Shown: positions 51,154 to 59,325 of the stretch, one piece after another | Numbering within the stretch: position 1 is the first letter of the stretch | How the letters are laid out: the number at the start of each line of letters is the position of its first letter | Origin: Pararhizobium_B sp963760965 | Lineage (GTDB): Bacteria; Pseudomonadota; Alphaproteobacteria; Rhizobiales; Rhizobiaceae | NCBI GenBank assembly: GCA_963760965.1 | Contig: CAVXEW010000002.1 | Coordinates: 248,001-312,000, forward strand | Reading direction: 5' to 3' | Length of the DNA stretch: 64,000 nt | Made by a program: the position numbers and the translations under genes | The notes under the pieces: generated by a model | The model's input: only the letters and a program-made list of their open reading frames with translations | Databases searched by the model: none | What the model was told of the DNA's origin: nothing

Positions 51154-53367
51154 ATGAGCTACAGGAACTTCAAGGTCGAAACAGACGCCGACGGCATCAC
51201 GCTCGTCACCTGGGACATGCCCGACAGGTCGATGAACGTCTTCACCATGGAGGTGATGGACGAGATCGAGAAGATCATCGATGCAGTGGCGGCAGACGAC
51301 GCCGTCAAGGGCGCCGTCGTGACCTCGGGCAAGAAGACGTTTTCCGGTGGCGCCGACCTGACGATGCTCAAGGGCATGTTCGGCATGCTCGCCGAGGCGA
51401 AGGCCCGGGACCCGGAGAGCGCCGTGAAGACGCTCTTCGACGCCGCCGGGCGGATGAGCCATCTCTGGCGCCGCCTGGAGACCAGCGGCAAGCCTTGGGT
51501 CTCGGCAATCAACGGCACGTGCATGGGTGGCGCCTTCGAGCTTTCGCTCGCCTGCCATGGCCGCGTGGTGGCCGACGGCAAGGAAATCAAGCTGGCGCTG
51601 CCCGAGGTGAAGGTCGGCATCTTTCCCGGGGCCGGCGGTACGCAGCGCATTCCGCGGCTGACAAACGCGCAGGACGCGCTCCAGATGATGACGACGGGCA
51701 GGAGCCTGACGCCGCAGCGCGCCAGAGCCATGGGCCTCGTGCACGAGGTGGTGCCCGCAAACAAGCTCGTCGCCGCGGCGAAGAAGATGATCCTGGACGG
51801 GCTGAAGCCGGTCCAGCCTTGGGACGAGAAGGGCTTCAAGCTGCCCGGCGGAGGGATATGGACGCCCGGCGGCGCACAGCTCTGGCCGGCGGCTTCCGCC
51901 ATCCTGCGCCGAGAGACATACGGCAACTACCCGGGGCCGAAGGCTGTCCTCAAATGCGTCTTCGAGGGGCTGCAGGTCCCCTTCGACACCGCGCTCAGGA
52001 TCGAACAGCGCTACTTCACCGAGATCCTGCAAACGCGCGAAGCCTTTGCGATGATCCGCTCGCTGTTCGTCTCGATGCAGGAGCTGAACAAGGGAGCGCG
52101 GCGGCCGGAGGACGTGAAGCCGACGACGTTTCGCAAGATCGGGATCGTCGGCGCCGGCTTCATGGGCGCCGGCATCGCCTATGTGACTGCCCGGGCCGGT
52201 CTTCCGGTCACCATCGTCGATCGTGACTTGGAGGCGGCGAACAAGGCCAAGGCGCATTCGGAGGATCTCGTGAAGAAGGCGGTGCAGAAGGGTCGCATGG
52301 ACGAGGCCGGGGGCGAGAAGCTGCTTTCCCTGATCACCCCGTCCGGCAGCACCGACGACCTCGTCGATGCCGATCTCGTCATCGAGGCTGTCTTCGAGGA
52401 CCGGGAGGTGAAGAAGGGTGTCACCGAGGCGGTGGAGCCGAAGATGCGGCCCGGTGCGATCTTCGCTTCCAATACCTCGACGCTACCCATCACCGGGCTG
52501 GCCGGGAACGCGACGCGGCCGGAAAGCTTCATCGGCATCCATTTCTTCTCGCCGGTCGACCGGATGATGCTGGTCGAAATCATCCTCGGCAGGAAGACGT
52601 CCGACAAGGCCCTCGCCGTCGCGCTCGACTACGCCCGAGCGATCGGGAAGACGCCGATCGTCGTCAACGACACGCGCGGTTTCTTCGTCAACCGCTGCGT
52701 GCTTCGCTACATGAACGAAGCCTACGACATGCTGATCGAGGGCGTACCGCCGGCGATGATCGAGAACGCGGCGAAGATGGCCGGCATGCCGGTGGGACCT
52801 TTGTCTCTGAACGACGAGGTGGCGATCGACCTGTCGATGAAGATCCTCAGGGCGGCCCTCGCCGATCTGGGCGAGAAGGCGGTCGACCCCAGGCACGTGG
52901 AACTGATCACGCGCATGGTCGAGAAGGAGGGCCGCTTCGGCCGAAAGAACGGCAAGGGCTTCTACGACTACCCCGCAAAGCCGGCGAAGAAGCATCTGTG
53001 GCCGGGCCTGAAGGAGCTTTATCCCCAGAAACCGGCTGCCGAGGTGGACGTCGAAGAGCTGAAGCAGCGCTTTCTCGCCACCATCGCCCTGGAGGCGGCC
53101 CGCACCATCGAGGAAGGCATCGTCACCGATCCGCGCGAGGCGGATGTCGGCTCGATCCTCGGCTTCGGTTTCGCGCCCTATACCGGCGGGGCGCTCTCCT
53201 ACATCGACGGCATGGGAGCGGCCGAATTCGCCGGCGTGTGCAAGGCGCTCGCCCGCAAGCACGGGCAGCACTTCAGGCCGACGAAACTCATCCGCGAGAT
53301 GGCGGAGAAGGGCGAGACATTCTACAGCCGCTTCGGTGGTGCGGAGTCGATGGGCGAGGCGGCCTGA
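51154..53367 (+). CDS. Bifunctional enoyl-CoA hydratase/3-hydroxyacyl-CoA dehydrogenase (FadB/FadJ type)
   Basis: 737 residues from ATG 51154 with GAGGAGA just before. N-terminal crotonase domain with SGKKTFSGGADLTMLKG and NGTCMGGAFELSLACHGRVVAD (oxyanion-hole glycines). NAD-binding Rossmann motif IGIVGAGFMGAGIAYVTARAG at about 328-348, HFFSPVDRMMLVEI with the catalytic His, and C-terminal 3HCDH domain with FFVNRCVLRYMNEAYDML and GFAPYTGGALSYIDGMG. Catalyses the second and third steps of beta-oxidation. The last gene of the operon, followed by 77 bases. Confidence 0.95.
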   Translation: MSYRNFKVETDADGITLVTWDMPDRSMNVFTMEVMDEIEKIIDAVAADDAVKGAVVTSGKKTFSGGADLTMLKGMFGMLAEAKARDPESAVKTLFDAAGRMSHLWRRLETSGKPWVSAINGTCMGGAFELSLACHGRVVADGKEIKLALPEVKVGIFPGAGGTQRIPRLTNAQDALQMMTTGRSLTPQRARAMGLVHEVVPANKLVAAAKKMILDGLKPVQPWDEKGFKLPGGGIWTPGGAQLWPAASAILRRETYGNYPGPKAVLKCVFEGLQVPFDTALRIEQRYFTEILQTREAFAMIRSLFVSMQELNKGARRPEDVKPTTFRKIGIVGAGFMGAGIAYVTARAGLPVTIVDRDLEAANKAKAHSEDLVKKAVQKGRMDEAGGEKLLSLITPSGSTDDLVDADLVIEAVFEDREVKKGVTEAVEPKMRPGAIFASNTSTLPITGLAGNATRPESFIGIHFFSPVDRMMLVEIILGRKTSDKALAVALDYARAIGKTPIVVNDTRGFFVNRCVLRYMNEAYDMLIEGVPPAMIENAAKMAGMPVGPLSLNDEVAIDLSMKILRAALADLGEKAVDPRHVELITRMVEKEGRFGRKNGKGFYDYPAKPAKKHLWPGLKELYPQKPAAEVDVEELKQRFLATIALEAARTIEEGIVTDPREADVGSILGFGFAPYTGGALSYIDGMGAAEFAGVCKALARKHGQHFRPTKLIREMAEKGETFYSRFGGAESMGEAA

Positions 53368-53444
53368 CGGGCTGCCGCGCAACTGCCGCATATAAGGCGG
53401 GAACCGCCTCCCCTGCGCCGCGTTCCGAGGGTCTGGAGAAGGCC

Positions 53445-54491
53445 ATGCGAAATGCCGAAGCAGCGGCGGCCGGGAGCCGTCTCCTGCAGGTCGACGCCCT
53501 CAAGGGCGCAGGAATATTGCTTGTCGTTTTCGGCCACCTGCTGGAGCACCCGGCGGTGCAGACGCCGCTCGTCCACGACCTGCACGCGGCGATCTACAGT
53601 TTCCACATGCCGCTTTTCGTCTTCCTCTCCGGCATCTTCGCCAGGAAGGAGCTTTCGCGACCGGATTACCGCAAGATCGCCTGGTCGCTGTTTGCACCGC
53701 TCGTCGTCTTCCAGATTGTCTACGTCACCGTCGGCCATTGGACGAACTGGGGAACCTATCCCCCGCTCGCGCCTTACTGGCTGCTGTGGTTCATCGCCAG
53801 CCTGATAGTCTGGCGGCTCGTTCTGCCTCTCGTGGCGTCGCCCGCCGGTCTCGTCGTCGCACTGCTCGGGGCGGTGCTCGCCGGCTTCGACCATTCGGTC
53901 GGCTACGCACTCAGCGCTTCGCGCACGATCTACTTCCTGCCGTTCTTCATCCTCGGCCATCTCTGCGGCCGCCAGGTCATCGGGCTGGCCGGGCGAAACC
54001 GCACCACCTTCGCGCTCCTCTTTCTGGCAGCGATGGCGGTCGTCGTCTTCTGGCGCCGGAACGGCCTCGACCCGGCAGCATTGACCGGCAGCCACGATTT
54101 CGGCGGCGCACCGCCGGACGATGCCTTCCCGGGCTTCGGGCGCCTCGTGGTGATGGCACTCGGCGCGGCCGGGCTTGCCGGCTTCTGCGGGCTGGTCCCG
54201 GCGCGGTGGTCCGCTCTGGAGTGGCTCGGCCGTCGGTCGCTCGCGATCTATTTGCTGCACGGCCTCGTCGTCATGGCGTTCGTCTCCCTCGGCGGCATGG
54301 ACCTCGTCGCGCCGGTCGCGCAGGTTCCGGCCGGGATCGGGCTGACCGCGTTGATCGCCTACCTCACCGCACTCGGCGACGCGCCGATGCGGCGCTTCTT
54401 CCGCCCGCCGGTGGCAGCGGAGGCGAAGTTGCCGGCCGCCACGCGAGGTCCGCAGCCGCGTGGCGAAGCCTGGAACCGCCGCCCGAACTAG
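53445..54491 (+). CDS. Acyltransferase family membrane protein
   Basis: 348 residues from ATG 53445 (GGAGAAGGCC before it). About ten membrane segments. The N-terminal VDALKGAGILLVVFGHLLEHP carries the Gly-His motif near helix 1 that marks the acyltransferase-3 (OafA/NodX-like) family, and AAIYSFHMPLFVFLSGIFARKE is its second landmark. Such proteins transfer acetyl or other acyl groups to sugars of surface polysaccharides. The tail after the last helix is Pro/Arg-rich. Substrate unknown. Confidence 0.85.
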   Translation: MRNAEAAAAGSRLLQVDALKGAGILLVVFGHLLEHPAVQTPLVHDLHAAIYSFHMPLFVFLSGIFARKELSRPDYRKIAWSLFAPLVVFQIVYVTVGHWTNWGTYPPLAPYWLLWFIASLIVWRLVLPLVASPAGLVVALLGAVLAGFDHSVGYALSASRTIYFLPFFILGHLCGRQVIGLAGRNRTTFALLFLAAMAVVVFWRRNGLDPAALTGSHDFGGAPPDDAFPGFGRLVVMALGAAGLAGFCGLVPARWSALEWLGRRSLAIYLLHGLVVMAFVSLGGMDLVAPVAQVPAGIGLTALIAYLTALGDAPMRRFFRPPVAAEAKLPAATRGPQPRGEAWNRRPN

Positions 54492-54556
54492 GCCGGTGGT
54501 TTGCGCTGGCCGCGCCAGCGGATAAGTTTGCTGCCGAGCAGAAAATGGAGGGGCCC

Positions 54557-55174
54557 GTGGCCGTCATCGACTACTACTACACCAGCATCTCGCCATTCGC
54601 CTATCTCGGGCACCGGGCGCTCGAATTGGTGGCGCGCAAGCATGGTTGCGGCATTGCTTACAAACCCTTCGACCTCTTCACGGTCTGGAAGGCGTCTGGA
54701 TCGGTGCCGCTTGGCCAGCGCTCGGCGATCCGCCAGCGCTACAGGCTGATAGAGCTCAGGCGCTGGGCCGACTTCCGCGACCTGCCGCTGGATGTCAGGC
54801 CGGCGCATTTTCCGGTCGATCCGCGGCTCGCCGACCAGGCTGCGATCGCCTTGCTGGATGCGCGACGAGACCCTTCCGACTTCATATTCCGGATCTTCCA
54901 GGGCGTATGGGTTCACGGCGAAAACGTCTCCGACCCGGCTGTGATCGAAAGCTGCCTCACCGAATGCGGCTTCGACGGCGGCGCGGTCCTGGAAGCAGCA
55001 CAGGGCGACGATGTGGCCGCGCACCGCATGCGCAACTCCGAGGAAGCGATTGCCGCCGGCGGCATCGGCGCGCCTCTCTACGTCGTGAACGGAGAGCCGT
55101 TCTGGGGCCAGGACCGGCTGGACCTGCTGGACGCTGCGCTGGAAAGCGGACGCGGGCCGGTCTCGGCCGACTGA
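54557..55174 (+). CDS. 2-hydroxychromene-2-carboxylate isomerase/DsbA-family protein
   Basis: 205 residues from GTG 54557, which has a strong GGAGGGG 3-9 bases ahead; ATG 54545 is in frame but without a ribosome site. Thioredoxin-like DsbA fold of the HCCA isomerase/kappa-GST type: YYYTSISPFAYLGHRALELVARKHG with the active Ser, KPFDLFTVWKASGSVPL, GGIGAPLYVVNGEPFWGQDRLDLLDAAL. Members isomerise aromatic ring-fission products or use glutathione. No aromatic pathway genes are next to it. Confidence 0.88.
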   Translation: MAVIDYYYTSISPFAYLGHRALELVARKHGCGIAYKPFDLFTVWKASGSVPLGQRSAIRQRYRLIELRRWADFRDLPLDVRPAHFPVDPRLADQAAIALLDARRDPSDFIFRIFQGVWVHGENVSDPAVIESCLTECGFDGGAVLEAAQGDDVAAHRMRNSEEAIAAGGIGAPLYVVNGEPFWGQDRLDLLDAALESGRGPVSAD

Positions 55175-55429
55175 TATCCGAAGAGGAGCACCGGCCAGAC
55201 CGGCACGCCGTGGCGGGATCCCGGAAAGGCCTGGCCAGGCGGAGAGGCCTGCAGGACCCTTGGGACGGGCGATGCGGAACGATCGAGCGGAAGGCGGGCA
55301 AGCCGCAAAAAACGCCGGGAACGCGGCAATTCAGCCGCATCCCGGATGCCCAGACTGCGGCCAGACCGGTGCAATTTCGCATCACCGTGGATCCGCGAAA
55401 AATGACTAGGAATTCCCTCCCAAATCCGC

Positions 55430-55462
55430 TTTACTCTTCGGAAGAACTTGGGTAAAAATACC
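55430..55462 (+). promoter_or_regulatory. Putative promoter and operator of the HTH-S24 regulator
   Basis: TTTACT (55430-55435) and TAAAAA (55453-55458) resemble -35 and -10 boxes with a 17-base spacer. The inverted repeat GGTA-AAAA-TACC (55451-55462) lies on the -10, a typical place for autorepression. The rest of the gene-free space 55175-55514 (340 bp) shows only short palindromes such as CGGGATCCCG near 55213 and nothing coding. Confidence 0.42.
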
Positions 55463-55514
55463 TCGCTTGGCTGCACAGCCAGACTGGCATCGTTGTCGTT
55501 ACCGGGACAGAGAA

Positions 55515-56180
55515 ATGCTTTCGCACGAGCGAATCTGGGCAGCCATCGATGCGCTGGCCGAGCGCAACAAGCTTTCGCCTTCGGGGCTTGCCCGGCGGGC
55601 CGGGCTGGACCCGACGTCGTTCAACAAGTCCAAACGCAAGGCGACCGACGGTCGCTTCCGCTGGCCCTCGACGGAATCGATTTCCAAGGTCCTGTCCGCC
55701 ACCGGCACGTCGCTCGGCGAATTCCTCGGCCTCATCCAGGGAGACGGCACCGCGGCCGGCAGGGCGGAGCGTCCGGTTGCGACGCAGGCACGGCCCATTC
55801 CGCTGCTCGGCTTCGCGCAGGCGGCGGTCGGCGGACGCTTCGACGGCAGCGGCTTTCCCGCCGGGAAGGGCTGGGACATCGTCGACTTTCCTCCTTCTCC
55901 GACAGACAAGCCGGGAATCTACGCGCTGGAGGTGCAAGGCAATTCCATGCTGCCGCTCTATCGGGACGGCGACGTGCTGATCGTCGAGCCGGGGGCGCAG
56001 GTGCGCCGTGGCGACCGCGTCGTCGTCAGGTCGCGCGAGGGGGAAGTCATGGCGAAGGTTCTGTTCCGCCAGACGTCGAAATCGATCGAACTCGCCTCGT
56101 TCAACACCGAGCACCCGAACCGCGTCTTCGAACTGCCCGAAGTCGAGTGGGTCGCCCGCATCATCTGGGCGAGCCAGTAG
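55515..56180 (+). CDS. HTH-type regulator with S24/LexA-like peptidase domain
   Basis: 221 residues from ATG 55515. Residues ~8-45 form a Cro/C1-like helix-turn-helix (LSPSGLARRAGLDPTSFNKSKR). Residues ~95-220 are an S24 domain with the catalytic Ser in GNSMLPLYRDGD (S144) and Lys in EVMAKVLFR (K181). Phage C1 repressors and many chromosomal regulators share this build. A short motif AVGG (104-107) is the only candidate cleavage area; true self-cleavage cannot be judged. No prophage genes are near, so a host regulator is likely. Confidence 0.9.
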   Translation: MLSHERIWAAIDALAERNKLSPSGLARRAGLDPTSFNKSKRKATDGRFRWPSTESISKVLSATGTSLGEFLGLIQGDGTAAGRAERPVATQARPIPLLGFAQAAVGGRFDGSGFPAGKGWDIVDFPPSPTDKPGIYALEVQGNSMLPLYRDGDVLIVEPGAQVRRGDRVVVRSREGEVMAKVLFRQTSKSIELASFNTEHPNRVFELPEVEWVARIIWASQ

Positions 56181-56292
56181 CGGCCGCGCCGGCGCGATGC
56201 GATCCGGGGCGCCGGCATCTTGAACGGCGACGGGTCAATCCATAATGTCCCGCCATAGCCTCAGGAACCACAGGCCAGCCGCGGGAGCCGCC

Positions 56293-56706
56293 ATGCCGTC
56301 GAAAATCTCCACCCAGGAAGCCCTCATCTACATCATGGTGACGATCTCGGCCGTCGACACGGCCATGAACGACGCCGAGCTTGCCCGCATCGGCCGGCTC
56401 ACACGCTTCCTCCCGGTCTTTTCGGGCTTCGACGAGGAGAGGCTCATCCCCGTTTCGCGGGACTGCGCGGCGATCCTCGCCGAGGAGGAGGGCCTGAAGA
56501 CGATGCTCGCCATGGTGCGCGAGGCGATCCCGGTCAAGCTTCACGACACGGCCTATGCGCTTGCCGTGGAGGTCGCTTCGGCGGACATGCATGTGCGCGA
56601 GGAGGAGATCCGGTTCCTCCAGATGCTGCGCGATGCGCTAGAGCTCGACAAGCTGACCTGTGCGGCCATCGAGCGAAACGTCATCGCCCGCTTCCGCACG
56701 CTCTGA
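56293..56706 (+). CDS. TerB-family protein
   Basis: 137 residues from ATG 56293 with GGGAG 5 bases ahead. All-helical, with STQEALIYIMVTISAVDTAMNDAELARIGRLTRFLPVF and ALAVEVASADMHVREEEIRFLQMLRDALELDK: the acidic Asp/Glu pairs after helix 1 and later are the metal-binding type of the TerB fold. Not linked to other tellurite-resistance genes here, so the name says nothing on function. No signal peptide. Confidence 0.87.
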   Translation: MPSKISTQEALIYIMVTISAVDTAMNDAELARIGRLTRFLPVFSGFDEERLIPVSRDCAAILAEEEGLKTMLAMVREAIPVKLHDTAYALAVEVASADMHVREEEIRFLQMLRDALELDKLTCAAIERNVIARFRTL

Positions 56707-56826
56707 CGATACAGCCTCGGCATGCGGCCTGATGACGCAGGCACAACCGTGGCTTGACCTGCGTCAAGGCCCTCCCACCGCCCCGGAGCGACAACCCCGT
56801 CCTACGGGAAATTTCGGGAGGCCGAC

Positions 56827-57315
56827 ATGCATGACAAATCCACATCCGAGCGCACCATCATCCTGTTTCTGCGTCTCAGCATGGCATGGGTCTTTCTCTA
56901 TGCCGCCTCGCACCAGGTCCTCGTTCCGGGCTGGAGCGTGGCAGGCTTCCTCGGCACATCGAAGACCTTCCACGGCTTTTTCGAGCTCTTCAGCGGCCCG
57001 GCGATCGCACCATTTGTCTCGTTCCTCGTCGAATACGGCCACCTGCTCATCGGACTCTCCCTGCTGACGGGACTTCTCGTGCGCGTCAGTTCGCTGGCAG
57101 CCATCGCGCTGATGGTGCTCTACTGGATGGCGCACATGGACTTCCCCTACATCAGCAATGCCAACAACCTCATTGTCGACGAGCACGTCGTCTACGCACT
57201 GGTGCTCTCCCTGCTGATCGCCCGGCACGCCGGCCATATCGCCGGTCTGGACGGTTGGGTCGCGCAATGGCAGGCGACGAGGAACCACCGGCTTCTCGGC
57301 TGGGCGGTGGCCTGA
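56827..57315 (+). CDS. DoxX family membrane protein
   Basis: 162 residues, start ATG 56827 with GGGAGG 6 bases ahead. Four membrane segments, e.g. IILFLRLSMAWVFLYAASHQVL, FVSFLVEYGHLLIGLSLLTGLLVRV and a short loop with WMAHMDFPYISNANNLIVDEHVVYALVL, the pattern of the DoxX/DoxD group of small quinone-related membrane proteins. No catalytic residues are known for certain in the family. Lies between a TerB-like gene and a sterol-desaturase-family gene. Confidence 0.82.
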   Translation: MHDKSTSERTIILFLRLSMAWVFLYAASHQVLVPGWSVAGFLGTSKTFHGFFELFSGPAIAPFVSFLVEYGHLLIGLSLLTGLLVRVSSLAAIALMVLYWMAHMDFPYISNANNLIVDEHVVYALVLSLLIARHAGHIAGLDGWVAQWQATRNHRLLGWAVA

Positions 57316-57477
57316 TCCCGCGAATGGCCGGCTTCCTCGGGGAGAGGGGGCCGGCATGACGCGGCAAAATGTGCGTTTGCCTGTCGATGCCCGAAGGGGC
57401 CGCGTTCAAGCGAAAGTGTGTTGCGGGCGGCTTCCGGCGCCACCATCTTTTCGCGAAGCAACGCGAAGGAGCGAAGG

Positions 57478-58287
57478 GTGACGCCCGGAGGTTTTTCAGA
57501 ACCGGTCGTGCGGCTTGCCGCGTTCGCCGCGATCTTCGCGGGGATGGCGGCACTGGAGCTGGCGGTTCCACGGCTGCAGCGGGGTGAGATGGCTGGCGCG
57601 TGGAAGTCACGCCGCTGGTTCTCCAACGTCGGCGTGCTGGTGGTCTCGTCGCTGTGTCTGCGCCTCGTCTTCCCGCTCGCCGCCGTCGGCACAGCGTTGT
57701 GGGCGGAGGCCCAGGGGTTCGGCCTCCTGCGGCTCGCGGGCCTGAACGGGTGGCTCGCGGGTGCCATCTCCTTCGTCGTTCTGGACTTCGCGGTCTGGGC
57801 AGAGCATGTCGCCAGCCACAAGGTGCCGCTCTTCTGGCGGATCCATCGCATCCATCACACGGATACCGGTTTCGACGTGACGACGGCGCTGCGCTTCCAT
57901 CCGTTCGAGATCGTGCTGTCGATGTTCTGGAAATCCCTCGTCGTCCTCCTTCTCGGGGCGCCGGCGCTGGCCGTGCTGGTTTTCGAGATCGTTCTGAACG
58001 GGGCGGCGATGTTCAATCACGCCAATCTCCGGCTGCCGGCGCGCCTCGACAGGGTGCTGCGCCTGCTCGTCGTCACCCCGGACATGCACCGGGTGCATCA
58101 CTCTTCCGACCGGAAGGAAACGGATTCCAACTACGGTTTCAATTTCTCCCTGTGGGACCGCCTGTTCGCCACATATGTCGCCCGGCCGGCGCGCGGCCAC
58201 GAGGGCATGGAGATCGGCCTCGGCGAATACCGCGACCGGCGGACAGCCAGCCTGCGCTGGATCCTGATGCTGCCCTTCAAGCGCTGA
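57478..58287 (+). CDS. Sterol desaturase/fatty acid hydroxylase family protein
   Basis: 269 residues from GTG 57478 with AAGGAGCGAAGG before it. Membrane-bound di-iron enzyme: histidine boxes HVASH, HRIHHTD, and HRVHHSSD with an additional HANL. Four hydrophobic stretches. Related enzymes hydroxylate or desaturate sterols, fatty acids or carotenoids; the substrate is unknown. The C-terminal EIGLGEYRDRRTASLRWILMLPF is common in bacterial members. Tail-to-tail with the solute-binding protein gene (13 bases). Confidence 0.9.
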   Translation: MTPGGFSEPVVRLAAFAAIFAGMAALELAVPRLQRGEMAGAWKSRRWFSNVGVLVVSSLCLRLVFPLAAVGTALWAEAQGFGLLRLAGLNGWLAGAISFVVLDFAVWAEHVASHKVPLFWRIHRIHHTDTGFDVTTALRFHPFEIVLSMFWKSLVVLLLGAPALAVLVFEIVLNGAAMFNHANLRLPARLDRVLRLLVVTPDMHRVHHSSDRKETDSNYGFNFSLWDRLFATYVARPARGHEGMEIGLGEYRDRRTASLRWILMLPFKR

Positions 58288-58300
58288 GCCGCGCGCTGCC

Positions 58301-59212
58301 TCAGTACATACCGTTCGGGAAATAGCGCCGGTAGAGATCGGCGAACCTGCCGTCGCGGCTCATGGCGAGGAGCGCGTGGTCGAAGGCCTGCGCAAGGACC
58401 CGGTTCTTCTTCAGGACTGCGATCGCGAGACCGTGGCCGAGAAAATGCTGCGACAGGTATGGCCCCCCGAAGAACGCGCAGCAGCCGCCGGCCGGCTCGC
58501 TCGACAGCCAGAAGGACAGTTGCAGCCCGTCGCCGTAGGCGGCGTCGATCTTCCTGTCCTTCAATGCCTGGAGCATCTTCATGTCGGTTTCGAACGGCAC
58601 GGGCCGGAGCTTCGGGAAGAAGGCCTTCAACATGGCCGCGTGCGCGCCCTTCGCGACCACGCCGACGCGCTTGTCCGAAAGCGCCTCCGCCGTCCTGCCG
58701 CCGATCGTCGCGGCCCTGTTGCGCACGAACCGGGCCGGAAACTGCAGGTAGGAACGAGTGAAGGCGTATTTCCTGCGATTGTCGTCAGTGATCGCCAGGC
58801 CTGCAAGGACCGCCTCGCCCTGCCCGGTCGCCAGTGCCTGCTGGAGATCGCCCCAAGGCAAGGCCTGTATCTGGCACTTGTCGGAGATCTTCAGTTCATC
58901 GCAGATGGCCCGGGCGAGATCGACATGGAAGCCGGCGAGCTTTCCCGTCTGGTCGAGGAAATTGAAGGGCGGGAAGTCCGTCGTCGTCAGGAAACGGATG
59001 CGGCCGAAGCCGGAAATGTCCGGAAGGGCGAGCCGCTCGCGCGGGTCGAAATAGTTCGGAACGATCTCGCCGCCGACCGCCGACATGCCCGGCTGCGGCA
59101 CATCCTGCGCAGGCAAGGCTGCAGGGGCAGCCAGGAGCGCCACCGCACAGGCCAGAAGGCCGATCAACACCCTAAATTGAGCAGATGTGCCACTTGGCAA
59201 TTCGTTTACCAT
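58301..59212 (-). CDS. Periplasmic solute-binding protein (SBP_bac_3 type)
   Basis: 303 residues from ATG 59212; the longer frame to 59422 crosses the divergent gene's leader. Signal peptide (VLIGLLACAVALLAAPAALPAQ). Binding-protein fold of ABC amino acid transporters: RIRFLTTTDFPPFNFLDQTGKLAGFHVDLARAICDELKI, YDAFT-type hinge replaced here by ITDDNRRKYAFTRSYLQFPARFV, and DGLQLSFWL. No permease or ATPase gene is adjacent, so it may be an orphan receptor or substrate-scavenging protein. Confidence 0.87.
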   Translation of the reverse strand: MVNELPSGTSAQFRVLIGLLACAVALLAAPAALPAQDVPQPGMSAVGGEIVPNYFDPRERLALPDISGFGRIRFLTTTDFPPFNFLDQTGKLAGFHVDLARAICDELKISDKCQIQALPWGDLQQALATGQGEAVLAGLAITDDNRRKYAFTRSYLQFPARFVRNRAATIGGRTAEALSDKRVGVVAKGAHAAMLKAFFPKLRPVPFETDMKMLQALKDRKIDAAYGDGLQLSFWLSSEPAGGCCAFFGGPYLSQHFLGHGLAIAVLKKNRVLAQAFDHALLAMSRDGRFADLYRRYFPNGMY

Positions 59213-59325
59213 CGAATCGTGAGCCTGATGGCGGTTGCGGGGAGCAGCCGCAGGGGGAAGGATGACGGTTGCTACGGCGACCGTCGAGGCAGGGGACGGT
59301 TGCCGCGGCAGCCGTCGGGACAGTA

